A stretch of 64,000 nucleotides of DNA from Chlorops oryzae (taxonomy: Eukaryota; Arthropoda; Insecta; Diptera; Chloropidae): assembly GCA_020466095.1 (NCBI GenBank), contig CM035808.1:70767152-70831151 (forward strand). Reading direction: 5' to 3'. A program made the translations under genes and the position numbers. Positions within the stretch are counted from its first letter, which is position 1, and each line of letters begins with the position of its first letter. Positions 22,206-33,358 of the stretch are shown here, piece by piece. The notes under the pieces were generated by a model, which was given only the letters and a program-made list of their open reading frames with translations, searched no databases and had not been told where the DNA came from.

Positions 22206-22990
22206 TAGGGTTGCCAACTTTTCAAGGGCAAAATATAGTATAAATTCATTTTACTGTTTAAAAAATAAAGTATTTTCCAAAAAAATAAAGTATTTTTGAA
22301 TTAATTTTTTTTATAAAAAACAAAACATAACAAACAATCATAACAATATTAAAAACCTTAAACATAAGTAAAAAATAAATTAAAAGCTCTTCTCCTGGAA
22401 AAATAAGTCAAGGTTATTTCTTAAACGAGTACTTTTCTGTGCTTTTGCAACATAGCAGTAGGTTTTTATTTTTTTTAACCTCGTTAAAAAAAGTTTTGCC
22501 GTCACAATTTATATTAAAATAAATAAGTAGTTCATTTTTTATCAAATTAAGAGACGCTCTATTTCTTTCATCCCTCCACTTCTGGTTCATTACTGAAAAA
22601 CCTCTTTCAGTGAATGCTGAAGTGGCAGGAACAGATAAGAAATAACTTATTAACTTTGTTATTTTGGGTAAATCTTGAAAAGGATTCTTAAGCCAACAAA
22701 TTGTAAAGATATAACTAAAAAAAAGGCTGAAATGGCATCACTGGTTACGGCAGGTTTGTTAGTGATTACATATCGTTGCGATATCGATTAAAAAGTGCAA
22801 TTTTCCGATTGAGCATATTGTTAACCCAAACATTGCTTTTTGAAGAACTAAATAGTATATGTTTGGGGAAGTACCCAAAATTCTTAAAAATATAGTATTT
22901 TTGGATACTTTATTGGCATAAGAAACTATAAAGTATATAGATCAAAAATATAGTAAGATACTATATTATATAGTATGGTTGGCAACCCTA
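22206..22990 (-). mobile_element. 785-bp deleted hAT transposon (TSD AATGCAGC)
   Basis: Ends TAGGGTTGCCAAC and GTTGGCAACCCTA are exact inverses. AATGCAGC is duplicated at 22198-22205 and 22991-22998. The element keeps the C-terminal part of a hAT transposase on the minus strand and A+T-rich subterminal regions with repeated AAATATAGTA motifs. The rest of the coding region is deleted. Confidence 0.95.
22414..22638 (-). pseudogene. hAT transposase C-terminal dimerisation domain
   Basis: A 74-codon open frame ends at TAA 22414-22416. It contains the hAT signature LSVPATSAFTERGFSVMN followed by KWRDERNR, LIKNELL and a Y-FN tail, matching the end of the hAT dimerisation domain. It has no ATG in a sensible place and is only the last part of a transposase of several hundred residues. 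Remarkably it lacks stops, so the deletion that made this element is not very old. Confidence 0.85.
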
Positions 22991-22998
22991 AATGCAGC

Positions 22999-23202
22999 AT
23001 CAAATGTCGGCATTCGTATTCCATACAAATATCCACTCAAACCACAAAGATACACAAGATACACACATGTTACACTGCACGATACTTTCAGCTTTGATTT
23101 TTTTGTGTAATCCGACCGTTCAGCGTTGCCATGAGAATAGTTATTCTACATTCTAAATGCTCACAAATTGTTTTGTTTTGAACCATAAAATGAAAAGTGT
23201 AG

Positions 23203-23233
<31 letters not shown>

Positions 23234-23515
23234 GTTATGTAAGTTTCAATTATTACAATAATGTATTGCTTGCAAAATTCGAGTCAAATGACAACGCTGA
23301 AGACGGTCAACGAGAAACAAAACGACCCAATAGGGAAAAAGAAGAAACGTAGAATCGGTGACCAGTTGTATGAAAGATGGGCAATTTGACGAAGTAAAGT
23401 TTTGTTTATTTTATTGTTATATATATCTTAACGTAACGTAACACCAACAAAAAATATATATATATTATAATAAAAGTTTTGTCGAATTTAAATATTATTC
23501 AATTTAACGTAAAGC
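22999..23515. other. A+T-rich spacer with TA microsatellites
   Basis: No gene. A TA dinucleotide run occupies about 23203-23229, and shorter ones lie near 23419-23464. Confidence 0.6.
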
Positions 23516-23866
23516 CACTGATACACGATATCAAACTTGCTTCAATATTGTTAGCTGTGTTGGTTTTTTCATTACACGAACACTGTATGTGAAATGAAAA
23601 AACGCATACAACCAAAAATATTGAAGCTACCCTTTAGGAATTTCAACTAATTTTAAATTAATAGAACAACTGATTGATTTAAAGTGACAACTAATTTAAA
23701 CTCTGACTTTTTCCCATGGAGAAAACTAACTTTTTTAGCATGGCGATGTCCTACGGCAAAGTCAATTGTCTGAATCTGGATATCTTTTAAATTAGTTAAA
23801 AATCAGTTTATTTTAAATTGATATTATTTTAATTTTTCTTTGAATGATTTCAAAGTTGTTTCTTTC

Positions 23867-23919
23867 CAGTCTGTCTAACAATCCGAGGTCTGTGAGTTCA
23901 AATCCCCGTTCAGACAAGG
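23867..23919 (+). repeat. tRNA-like block
   Basis: The series CAATCCGAGGTCTGTG, B-box-like GAGTTCAAATCC and a terminal TCAGACA resemble the 3' half of the tRNA-like block at 24201-24270, in opposite orientation. The A-box half is missing. Confidence 0.5.
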
Positions 23920-24200
23920 GGTTTTTTTTTTTTTGTGGTAAAGTATGTAATAATATACCTAACATTTAAATAATAATGAAAAAACTAAGAGGAATATCCT
24001 TTCAACCAAACTTTTTATTCAAAATTATAAAAAAGAAAGGTTTCAGTGGAACTTAAAGGAGTTTTTCAAAGAGCTTGTGTATGACGTATTTGAAGAAAGG
24101 ATGGCAAACTTCACGGTATGGTTGGCAGCTTCTTTTCTCCTTTAGTTTGTATTTAAAATTTACCTGACTCTTTCAATTCCCAATTTTTCCACATCTTATT

Positions 24201-24270
24201 TCTGTCTGCAACAGGATTCGAACTCCAGCCTTCGGATTGCTAAGCGCAATCGCTATGCGCTACGCCACGA
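24201..24270 (-). repeat. tRNA-like block with good anticodon arm
   Basis: The minus strand reads TGGCGTAGCGCATAGCG (A-box), then a perfect 5-bp stem GATTG-CGCTTAG-CAATC with a 7-base loop (CTT in the anticodon position), then B-box GAGTTCGAATCC. The acceptor stem does not pair, so it is a tRNA-derived repeat and not a functional tRNA gene. It was probably the Pol III promoter of a SINE. Confidence 0.65.
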
Positions 24271-24479
24271 AGAGATCGAATATATTCAGATTTAATACAT
24301 TATATTAAAGTTCATGTATGGTATGTCAACTAATTGCTTTTCAACTAATTGTCAAATATATTTTTTTTCAATCTGATTTCCTAAATTCCGATAGGGTAGT
24401 TTGATATCGTGTATCAGTCACTTAACATAAAGTCTTGTTAAATTTTTTATTTTTAAGTTCAATTTATAATTTTTAAGTT

Positions 24480-25876
24480 CAAAGGACAGCCCTTTAGGCT
24501 AGCGGTAAGAAAATTATGTATTGAAATAGTCAGAAACTTGGACGTCTAACGAGACAGAAAGGGAGAGTATGGGCAATCTAAGGACCAATTATATACATAT
24601 ACAAATAGGAAAAAGAAAAAACTTGAAAAATTTTGAATAAAAAAAAATATATATATATATATAAACAAAAAAAAAAACAGTTTGAAAAAAAATTTTATAA
24701 CAAAAAAGAATAAAAAAAAGACAAAATAAAAAAAACCAAAAAAAAAAATAAAAAAAATTAAAAAACAAGAAAAAAAAAATTTTTTTTTAAATATGAGAAG
24801 CTATTAAAATCTATATATAGAAAACCTTAATTTTAAGTTACAAATATGACGGCAGCGAGGGATCCAGCAAGAGAGTTGACGGCAGCTTTCTCATCAAGAG
24901 ACTGGGAGTATCCAGTGGGTATCCCTCAAGCAAAATAGGTTGGTCTTTCCTGCGTCGTAACCGTTTGGTGTACGTTCCGACGAAGATAACGTCATCGACA
25001 CCACAACAACAAAAAATGCCGAAATCCGTGACATTAGCGGCGAAGGCAGTCTACGAACTCCCACCGTAAATAATTGTCGGGTGCAGGAAGCTTTCAACAG
25101 TCCTGGACCGGAATATTTCAGTCAATGATAGCACCAGCCAAAACGACCCTAAATCCCAAGGTCAGCGAATACCAATGTCACCAAATTATAGACAGGTGGT
25201 GGCAAGAAAAATAACGTGAATAAGTATACAAAATGTGATGTGGTGCAGACAAATCTAGCGAATGGTCCAGAAAACTTTCAACTTCGCTACAGGACAAAGA
25301 CATAACGATCCCACCTCCCAGCCCTACTCCAACCTCTACTCCACCGATCCGGATGAATGCGGATCCATCTTTCAAAATAGGGGGGAGAAATGTTGTGATC
25401 GTGTCACACATATCGTGAACCCACTGTGCTGAGCGAAAAAAAGGAAAACAACAATAAGCACCAACGGCCTAAAAAGTCTAAATTGGGGCAGTTGAGTGCA
25501 AGACAAATAATGCATTCCAGCAAAATAATGAAGAACTGGAACGCAAGTCCAAAGCGAGTGGAAGAAAGTTGCGAAAGACGAAGACGTCAGCAGAAAATGA
25601 AGAGAGAAGACGGCAGCGGGGGAATGCGACTGCAGCACAAGTTCGCGTCAGCGAACCTAGTTAAAGTTATTTTAAGTATATTTTTAAGTTGAAATGTATT
25701 TTGGATTTTTTAGAAATCGTTAGTGGTAATAAACACTGAGTTGTAATAAACACTGAGTTGTAATAACACCGCAAATGAATCTACGGCATAAATAAAATAC
25801 AGTATAATTTAAATTAAAGAAATAAACGCGTTTCATTCGCAGGATTTTGGCATTTTTAAAAAGAACAATTACAACA
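24480..25876 (+). mobile_element. 3' part of an LTR retrotransposon with its LTR
   Basis: Internal DNA (24480-25390) ends in a polypurine tract, AAAATAGGGGGGAGAAA (25374-25390), directly followed by an LTR starting TGTTGTGA (25391) and ending TTACAACA (about 25876). A+T-rich purine runs fill 24610-24830. 24480-24610 matches, in inverse orientation, 62810-62935, and the LTR matches that at 61538-61991. No Gag/Pol motif remains. A second ACAACA at 25899 is an alternative LTR end. Confidence 0.75.
25391..25876 (+). repeat. LTR (486 bp), TGTTGT...ACAACA
   Basis: It begins TGTTGTGATCG after the polypurine tract and ends AATTACAACA, giving the short inverted TG...CA termini of LTRs. A polyadenylation-like series of AATAAA occurs near 25727-25812. 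A block GTCAGCGAACCTAGTTAAAG corresponds to GCAATGGCGAACGTAG in the related LTR at 61.5 kb. Confidence 0.7.
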
Positions 25877-27067
25877 TTTCGTACGTTTTAATTACAACAC
25901 CATCTAACAAAAGGATCTTAGAGTTAGATAACTCAAATTTCTGGGTGTGCAGCTTGAATAAATTAAATGATTTCAAATTTAACCTCAGTGTTGTTTATAT
26001 TAAAAAGACTTGGTCTTTTACAAAAACGAATTTATTTAAAGCCTTAGCTCTTTGAAAATTAAACAAATAACTAATCGGGTGCGGCAGTGCGCTTGGGGTC
26101 GCAGACAACAGCTAAGCCGTTTTTTCATCTTTCGTTTTACTTTTTTTTCCTGCTTACAATGACTTCGAGTACATTTCTCGGCTAATGAGAGTAACAAAAA
26201 TTTAATTGGAAAATTAAATTTCATTTTGAGTAACATTCCAGTTTTTTAATATACTCATGAATAAACGGGTTTCCATCGTAAGCATCCCGCCGGCCTTGCA
26301 GGTACTGCAATGGATTTCAGAGTCCACGAGACATGATAGATTCAATTGATGCGGCTATGAGTCTTCCATGCTGGCAATTGTGGGATCTGTAAAGAAACCG
26401 TCGACAAAAAGCAATAGTGAAACACCGAGTTGTGGATTACAGGTAAATTGTTTAAAACCTGCAAGTAACTTTTAAATTGTTACAGGTAACAAGAGAAGAT
26501 GCGTGTACAAGAATTTTAAGTCAGAAGGAATAGTTGGTTGGGTTTGTGTTTGAAAGATCGAATAGGGCATAAGTTGTCCAAGTTTCGGTGCATTAAATGC
26601 GTGCTCATTGGGTTCAGAGCTTAGGGCTTTTAAAGTTTAGTGCGATAAGAGTTCCCTTGCAGCTCAGGGGTTAATCGCTCGATGTAAAATCTATTCAGTG
26701 ACCTCATTTTGAGCCAATAATGTGCCACTCAGATTTATCTTACTGCTTCCAGTTAAATAAGAGGAGTCATGTCACTTCCCATATTTTATCAATTGGTGAC
26801 GATCTGTTGAAATTAGGATCGGCAAGGGTAAGGCCAAATAAAATGAACAGTCAAACTCCGCGACAAAAATAACAGAAAAGTTAGTGTGAAGTAAGAGTGC
26901 GTTAACTGAAAATCGAAAATAAGCTGGTGGATAGGGGTTAGTTTACACGCTTTTCGGCTTGGCGTAATTCCAAACCCAAGATTTTCGATTTAACCCTCTA
27001 ACCGCTAAAGTATAAATAGCGCACGAGATCAACCTGTGATTTTTTTCTGACACAATTAATGCATAGT
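25877..27067. other. No gene; contains a repeat shared with 60.7 kb
   Basis: 26040-26290 is a diverged direct copy of 60680-60905, sharing AATCGGGT.CGGCAGTGCGC, TTCGAGTACATTTC and a CCATCGTA block. The rest (26300-27067) holds no recognisable ORF or repeat end. Confidence 0.6.
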
Positions 27068-27892
27068 GTCAAGCCACGTCAAGTGAGCACCATTTCTTCA
27101 AAGTAGTGATGAAATAATGTTTTAATATTTTATTTTAGTTGTATTTATAACCAAATAGAATTTTGAAAGAGGATTTAAAAAAAAAATTAGTTGCAACAGT
27201 ACTTTTTTGGCGATTTTACTGAGGGAAAATTGTTGGGTACGCCTGTTCAACGCTTTGTACCTCCTAAACAAATAGAGATCCCATTTTCAAACTTACATGA
27301 TATATTCTTAACACCTGTAGCTAAAATTCGAAAAAAATCAAAAAGGTCTAAGTGGTTGTAATTGTGCTTTAACTATAAGTACTGCGCTATGGTTAAGCAC
27401 TGGTTAAGCACTGCGAGAGGTTCGAAAAACATTTATTGCGTAGAAACTACAGCTGATCGGTGAAATTTTTTTTTAAATTCATCAAAAGAGATATTGAGTG
27501 CAATTTATTAAAAATAAATTTAAAAAATTTGTTATGCAGAAGAGCTGCAAATTTTGATATATATTTTTTAAAGCTTCGTAGAAAGTGGGAAAAAAATTTG
27601 TTGTTGTTTTTGTAATTTTATTTTCAAAAAATAACCTTCTCCCAACTTGGATGCAAAATTATATTTTGTTGCATCAAACACTTTCCACGCAACAGCAGTT
27701 TTAAAATATAGGAATTTACATTTTTAATAGGAAAGTGAAAAGTTTTATTGCCAAAAAAGTACTGTTACAACTAATTTTTTTTTAAATCCTCTTTCAAAAT
27801 TCTATTTGGTTATAAATACAACTTATATAAAATATTAAAACATTATTTCATCACTACGTTGAAAAAAGGGTGCTCACTTGACGTGGCTTGAC
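27068..27892. mobile_element. 825-bp foldback MITE, TIR GTCAAGCCACGTCAAG
   Basis: GTCAAGCCACGTCAAGTGAGCAC at the left is matched by its inverse at the right end. Pairing continues for about 150 bases through ATAACCAAATAGAATTTTGA and CAGTACTTTTTTGGC blocks. The centre is A+T-rich and non-coding. No convincing target duplication was seen. Confidence 0.85.
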
Positions 27893-28112
27893 TCATAATT
27901 AAGGCACTAGGGCTGTCTCATTGCCCGTTTTTGGTTTTGGGTTTTGCCCCTAGATGAAGAAGGAATAAGAGATCTTCTAAGCACTTATTCAAAAAAGGAA
28001 ACGAGTCCATATTCAGTTTATATATTGTTGTGATTGAAAAATAGGAAAAATTTCGCCGATGAAATATGTTAAAATTAGTAAGGTTTTTTTGTGATACCCA
28101 GAAAAACAGGTT

Positions 28113-28589
28113 TTAACACCTGAACAATAAAAATGCAAATTGCATGCTTTTGTATAGCTTTACATTTATTGCACCATTTTTTCTACTCTCTTTTTCTAAC
28201 CGCTTCGGAAAATCGTAGTAACCATTAAAACGGACGTCATCAACTGGATGGATATCTTTTCTGCGAACATGTGAAGTACTAGGCTGTGGAGTAGATGATT
28301 TTGAAGTAGATGATCTACTTTCAGATGGCGAATGGTGTGGTGTTCTTGGCGTACTTATTGGACGACCCACCGAACGTTTTTGACGATGCTTTATGAGAAC
28401 GGCAGCAATCTGTTGTCTAAATTCAGGAAGCCTTAATAATTTTTCTTCTTTAGGTATCACTTGAATCTTCGAGTTTTTTGTGTGGATTCGTCGATAAATA
28501 ACATAGGCCTTCTTTGCAGCTATATCGATAAAGTGGTAGACAAAACGAGTAATTGCATTCGTGTTTTTTCTCTTACATAAGGTTCCCAT
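28113..28589 (-). pseudogene. piggyBac-type transposase, C-terminal fragment
   Basis: A 158-codon open frame matches the end of piggyBac/PGBD transposases: the last part of the DDE domain (FVYHFIDIAAKKAYVIYR), the LPEFRQQIA helix, a basic linker rich in Ser/Pro, and the start of the C-terminal Cys-rich region (DDVRFNGYYDFPK). The expected Cys residues after that do not follow; the frame instead runs into unrelated sequence. The catalytic Asp residues lie upstream and are absent. No TTAA-flanked ends were found. Piggybac transposases cut at TTAA. Confidence 0.78.
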
Positions 28590-30281
28590 CTATCCTGTAT
28601 TTTACAGTATACTCCTGTATTTTGGAAGCAAAACCCCGTTCCTGATTTTTTGCTCAAAACCTTGTGTTTATCCTTTATTTTGGCAATAAAACTGTGAACT
28701 TGTGATTTTGTGAGGAGCTCCTGCTCAGGCAGAGAATTGAAGAATGAAAAATTTCCTGTTCCGAAACGTTGGTTTGAAATTTACATTCATTTGGACGCTG
28801 TATGCTGTGACAAAAAAGCAATAAAAACAATGTTTTACCTAGCCTTACATTCTCTGCTTACTTGAGTCAACTGGCTCAGTCGAGTAAAGTTTTAAATAAA
28901 GGTTTCTTTTGATAGGTTGAAATCGTTTAAATGCTAATGTATTGCGAACGGGTTGGAATGCGTTTTTGCCCCAATAACTTTCAAAATTTCGGTATCGATA
29001 AAAAAAACACATATAAATGAATACCAATGTATTGATAGATATCATCAATATTAGCAGAGAACTGTTAGTTGATGTCCTTAATGAGAGCGCGCTTGTTTGT
29101 TTTTTGAATCACAACTTCGTTATGTGTTTTAAAGAAATAACAAAATACTTTCATTGGTGTTTTGAGATCTTTTATATGGTCAGGTCAAGACGCTGAACCA
29201 CGAAACGTCACTCCGTAGGCGTGCAATTTCATAGCCTCCTTGCACCTTGCCATAAACCTTAATTCAGCGCTATCTTTGGCGATTAATGTTATACCTGTTG
29301 AATATGTATATTACAAAAAAAATTTCTGACTGCATACAAATTCTCAAGTTCTTACTTGTGCCGGTAAGGCCACCGGAATTGGGAGATAATGTTGCGCGAA
29401 CCAACTCTTTCGCTACCAACGGCGAACAGCCCCGGTTTAATTCCAAAAATACAATAGAGGTCGATGATGCGATATACCTATGTTAATGGCACGTTGGATA
29501 TCGATGGCACCGGCTTGGGTGGTTCAAAATTTAGTTCAGAAGCTGAAGTTTTATTGAACACAGACATATTGACAGCTTCAGCAATTCATACATCACACGT
29601 CTTAAGAGCACGTAAGCACTGCAAAATAACGTGCTGCTCTTCTGCACTGAATTTTTCCGGCTTATATTGGGATTGTTGAGATCATCTTCATTACTGAAAC
29701 GATCTTTACGAAATCACTACCGTCTTTGTAATAATGCACTCAATTCATGAATTCTAAGAGCTCCGGATTCGTCCATATTGAAAATTTAACTCGCTTTGAC
29801 TTTTGAGACAATTTTTTGATGTTTTTCGTTGAAAAAAGAGCAATTAATTGTGGTAACTCAATTTAAAATAAATAAATCTCGGAATAAGCGTTAAGCAAAA
29901 AAAGACAACCAAAACGGAAAAGAGTGCCCTGAGGCACACTAACATTTTCGTGTCTTAAATGCATAATTCACTTGTTTTTCAAATCACATTTGCATTTGTC
30001 AATAGGCAGGTGACAAACCGTTTTGAACTAAAATCTCTGATGCTGAAATAAGAAGAATTTTGTAATAAATAATCAGCATTGAAATGTTTTAGTTTCAAAG
30101 ACAGCTGGTGGTCTGACACATTCTTTTCCTTATGCTCTAAATAGCCTAAGTGTTGAATAAAGACACCAATAAAAAGGTTAAGTTGAGAGGCCTTGCCCGC
30201 AAATCGATAGATAAAGAAATTTAGTTTTGAGTTCTAAAAAAGAAATAAAATCATTCCCAGAAGTGATTTATGAGATACGAT
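28590..30281. other. No recognised gene or element
   Basis: The ORFs here (at most 75 codons) show no known motif. Composition is A+T-rich, with a short GC-richer patch at 29360-29680 that might be a decayed exon; I could not assign it. Confidence 0.4.
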
Positions 30282-30775
30282 CAGTGGCGTGTCCGGAGAA
30301 ATACTGCTTTGATAGTGCTTATATTTTCCACAGTGGTATATTGAACAATTATAAGACATTAACCCAAAAAATTTTGGGGGGGGCTAGAGGAAGTTTAGAG
30401 AGTTATGGACCAAAAACCAAAAAAAATCTAAAATTTCATAACGTCCGATTTTGATGAAAATTTATATATAGAATAAGTGAAAAATTCTAAGAATTTTAGC
30501 ACTAAATTTTTTTCAAAAAACTGGTCCTTTCTGGACCAGTTTGGAACTAGACCCTAACTAGACTAGTTGTAATCGGTTTCTTGAAAAAATTTTGACGCCA
30601 AAATTCTTAGCATTTTTTGCTTATTCTATATATAAATTTTCATCCAAATCGGACGTTATGAAATTTTCGATTTTTTTTTGGTTTTTGGTCCATAACTCTC
30701 TAAACTTCCTCTAGCCCCCCCAAAAATTTTTGGGTTAATGTCTTATAATTGTTCAATATACCACTGTGGAAAATA

Positions 30776-32063
30776 TTAGGTGTAGTAAAAAGAAATCCAT
30801 TATTTTTGCATTAAATTGAGGGCTTTATTTAAGATAGTTAGAATGACCCGATTTAGGTCAAATATGCGCCGTTTTGTTCGATAACTTGTTGCCATTTTAA
30901 AGGTAATTTCATTATGCCTCTCTCATAGAAGCCCTCGTTCCTATTAGCAAAAAATTGAGACAGTCGAATTTCAGAAGCCTCTCTTGAAGCGAATGTTTCA
31001 CCAGCAAAATTGTTCGCCATGGACAGGAACAGATGGTAATCACTTGGTGCCAGGTCCGGACTATAAGGTGGATGCAGAAGAACCTCCCAACCAAACTCCC
31101 GGAGCTTCTGGCGAGTCACTATCGATGTGTGTGGCCTGGCGTTGTCCTGATGGAACACAATTCCTCTCTTATTGGCCAAAGCTGGCCGCTTATGGGCGAT
31201 TGCTTCCTTCAGACGGACCAATTGTTGACAGTAGAGTTCCGAGTTAAGAGTTTTGCCGTATGGGAGCAGCTCATAGTAGATAATTCCCTGCCAATCCCAC
31301 CAAACACACAGCAAAACCTTCCTGGCCGTCAATCCTGGCTTGGCCACCGTTTCCGCCGGTTCACCGTGTTTCGACCACGACCGTTTTCGCTTGACGTTGT
31401 CGTAAGTGACCCACTTTTCATCACCAGTCACCAACCGCTTCAGAAATGGGTCGATTTTGTTGCGGTTCAGCAGCGATTCGCAGATGGAAATTCGGTCTAT
31501 GAGGTTTTTTTGCGTTAACTCGTGTGGCACCCATACATCGAGCTTCTTTGTGTATCCAGCCTTATTCAAATGGTCCCAACCGGTGTTTTGTGCAATCTTT
31601 AGCTCTTTTGCAATCGAAACAGTGCTAACATGACGGTCGGACTCGATAATTTCCATGATTTTATCGACATTTTCGACAATTGGCCTTCCAGTGCGTGGTG
31701 CATCCTTGACATCGAAGTTACCGGAACGGAATCGACGAAACCAAAATTGCGCATGATTGGCTGTTACAGTATCAGGTCCATAAACGCTATTCACATTTTC
31801 AGCCGCCTGGCTTGCGTTTTCTCCCTTATCGAAGAAAAACTGTAAAATGTAGCGAATTTTCTCTTTGCTGATGTCCATCTTTGACAAGCTCTCAAACAAA
31901 ACTGAATCAATCAATCAAAAAAGTGTCAAAAAAGCTTTTTTAGTAGGAACTGTCATCTTTCTAATGCCCCCTAGCGGAACACGATTGGACTTATACAACG
32001 CGAGATGCAGATAAATAACGGCATCTATTGGAAAAATAATGGATTTCTTTTTACTACACCTAA
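30776..32063 (-). mobile_element. Intact mariner, copy 1
   Basis: 1288-bp mariner with ends TTAGGTGTAGTAAAAAG and CTTTTTACTACACCTAA (inverse repeats of about 32 bases) and TA duplications at 30774-30775 and 32064-32065. It contains a full transposase frame on the minus strand. It is about 98% alike to the copy at 41636-42917, by eye. Confidence 0.97.
30853..31914 (-). CDS. mariner transposase, full length
   Basis: Intact 353-codon frame. The likely true start is the Met of MDISKEK (residue 13), giving about 341 residues, the usual mariner size. It has N-terminal paired helix-turn-helix motifs, the GRP hook-like linker (RTGRP), WVPHEL, and a DD34D catalytic domain: TGDEKW, HQDNARPH and YSPDLAPSD, with 34 residues between the second and third Asp. 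It would bind the 32-bp inverted repeats and move the element at TA sites. The sequence falls in the mellifera/cecropia group by similarity of these blocks (inference). An AQNTGWD block differs from AQKTVWN in the sister copy at three close residues, which may harm the second DNA-binding helix. Confidence 0.95.
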   Translation of the reverse strand: MIDSVLFESLSKMDISKEKIRYILQFFFDKGENASQAAENVNSVYGPDTVTANHAQFWFRRFRSGNFDVKDAPRTGRPIVENVDKIMEIIESDRHVSTVSIAKELKIAQNTGWDHLNKAGYTKKLDVWVPHELTQKNLIDRISICESLLNRNKIDPFLKRLVTGDEKWVTYDNVKRKRSWSKHGEPAETVAKPGLTARKVLLCVWWDWQGIIYYELLPYGKTLNSELYCQQLVRLKEAIAHKRPALANKRGIVFHQDNARPHTSIVTRQKLREFGWEVLLHPPYSPDLAPSDYHLFLSMANNFAGETFASREASEIRLSQFFANRNEGFYERGIMKLPLKWQQVIEQNGAYLT

Positions 32064-32277
32064 TATAAGCACTATCAAAGCAGTATTTCTCTAGACACGC
32101 CACTGGATACGATGTATACTCATTGTACGGGTCTTAGAACATTTCGAATCTTAAAGCAAAGATACATTTTCCCACAATTTACTAATAAGATACAATGTAT
32201 CTTACAATAGGGATTTTGTCAAGCTTACTCATTGACAAAATAACTAAATATTGGTCTCCCAAACATCAATGATTACA

Positions 32278-33358
32278 CAGCCACACAAAAAAAAAAAGTG
32301 GTCAGACCCAGAGGTGCGACTATACCTACTATATGTTTTCGGGGTCGCTGAATCCGAATTTAAGGTCTATATGGCGACATCGGGTCTAGGTTTCGACATA
32401 ACATCACTTAAAAGTGCCAAAATCCCATAAAATCTGGTATATATAATATCTCACCATTTTAACCCAGATATCTTCAGAGAGTTATAACTGCAGCATTCCC
32501 ATAGCTCATGAATACAAAAACCCTATGACCCAAACTTCATGCTCCTAACTATATCAGCCACAGAGATGCGGGTCTTCAAAAATCATAGAAAAAAAAAATT
32601 TTAACTCAGGAACACAAAAAAAAAAAGATTCTGAACTCGGTAAGTTTTTTGGGGTGCTGAACACGAATATGAAGTCGGATTTTACCTACGACCCCCAGAT
32701 TTTGCCCCAGCGCCCCCCATCACCCTCTAAAAGGTGAAATTTCAATCTAATATAAGAAATCGAATTAAGTATCCCCCATACGTTTTTTTGGGTGCTGAAC
32801 ACGAATCTGGAGTCGGATTTTACCCACGACCCGTAGTTTTGCCTCTACACCCCTCCTCCCCCTCTAAAAAAGAAAACGGTTAGCCCTTTATGCTTCAGTA
32901 GCATTGTTGAAACTCATAAGAAATTCACTTTGTATGTATTTCAACAATTTTCGCTTTCGTGAATGGGGAGGAGGGTACCGGAGGGTACCTCTCTTCCCGA
33001 GTTCAGAATCTTTTTTTTTTGTGTTCCTGAGTTAGAATTTTTTTTCTATGATTTTTGAAGACCCGCATCTCTGTCGCTGATATATTAAGGAGCATGAAGT
33101 TTAAGTCATAGGGTTCTTGTATTCATGGGCTATTGGAATGCTGCAGTTATAACTCTCTGAGGATATCTGGGTTAAAATGGTAAGATATTATATATTACAG
33201 ATTTTATGGGATTTTGGCACTTTTAAGTGAGATTATGTCGAAACCTGGACCCGATGGCGCCATATAAACCTTAAATTCGGATTCAGCGACCTCGAAAACA
33301 TATAGTAGGTATAGTCGCATCTCTGGGTCTGACCACTTTTTTTTTTTTTGTGTGGCTG
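32278..33358. mobile_element. 1081-bp foldback element, TIR CAGCCACAC
   Basis: CAGCCACACAAAA at 32278 and its inverse at 33358 are the ends. The arms pair over about 350 bases on each side (32278-32632 and 32996-33358), including blocks TGGTCAGACCCAGAG and GTTATAACTGCAGCATTCC. The spacer 32640-32880 carries two tandem copies of a GGGTGCTGAACACGAAT block and matches the relic at 4.7 kb. The flanks TGATTACA and TGTTATCA agree at 5 of 8 positions, a possible worn hAT target duplication. Confidence 0.85.

Larger units (their letters stand above)
23516..24421. mobile_element. Foldback element with tRNA-like sequence in both halves
   Basis: Ends CACTGATACACGATATC and GATATCGTGTATCAGTCA are inverse repeats of at least 22 bases (TGATACACGATATCAAACT). 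Two related tRNA-like blocks lie in opposite orientation inside it (23867-23919 plus, 24201-24270 minus). There is no coding sequence. Target duplication is not certain; a TTAA follows the right end but not the left. Confidence 0.65.
30282..32105. mobile_element. hAT foldback MITE (TSD GATACGAT) split by a mariner
   Basis: CAGTGGCGTGTC at 30282 and GACACGCCACTG ending at 32105 are exact inverse ends. GATACGAT is duplicated at 30274-30281 and 32106-32113, the 8-bp target expected of hAT. The arms pair over more than 200 bases around a centre near 30540. A mariner (30776-32063) has inserted in the right arm at TA. Without it the MITE is about 534 bp. It codes for nothing. Confidence 0.95.

Noticed and set aside
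30912..31633. Several ORFs opposite or overlapping the mariner transposase at 30.9-31.9 kb (and the same at 42.0-42.8 kb)
   Set aside because: They are antisense or shifted-frame shadows of the transposase and recur identically in both copies for that reason.
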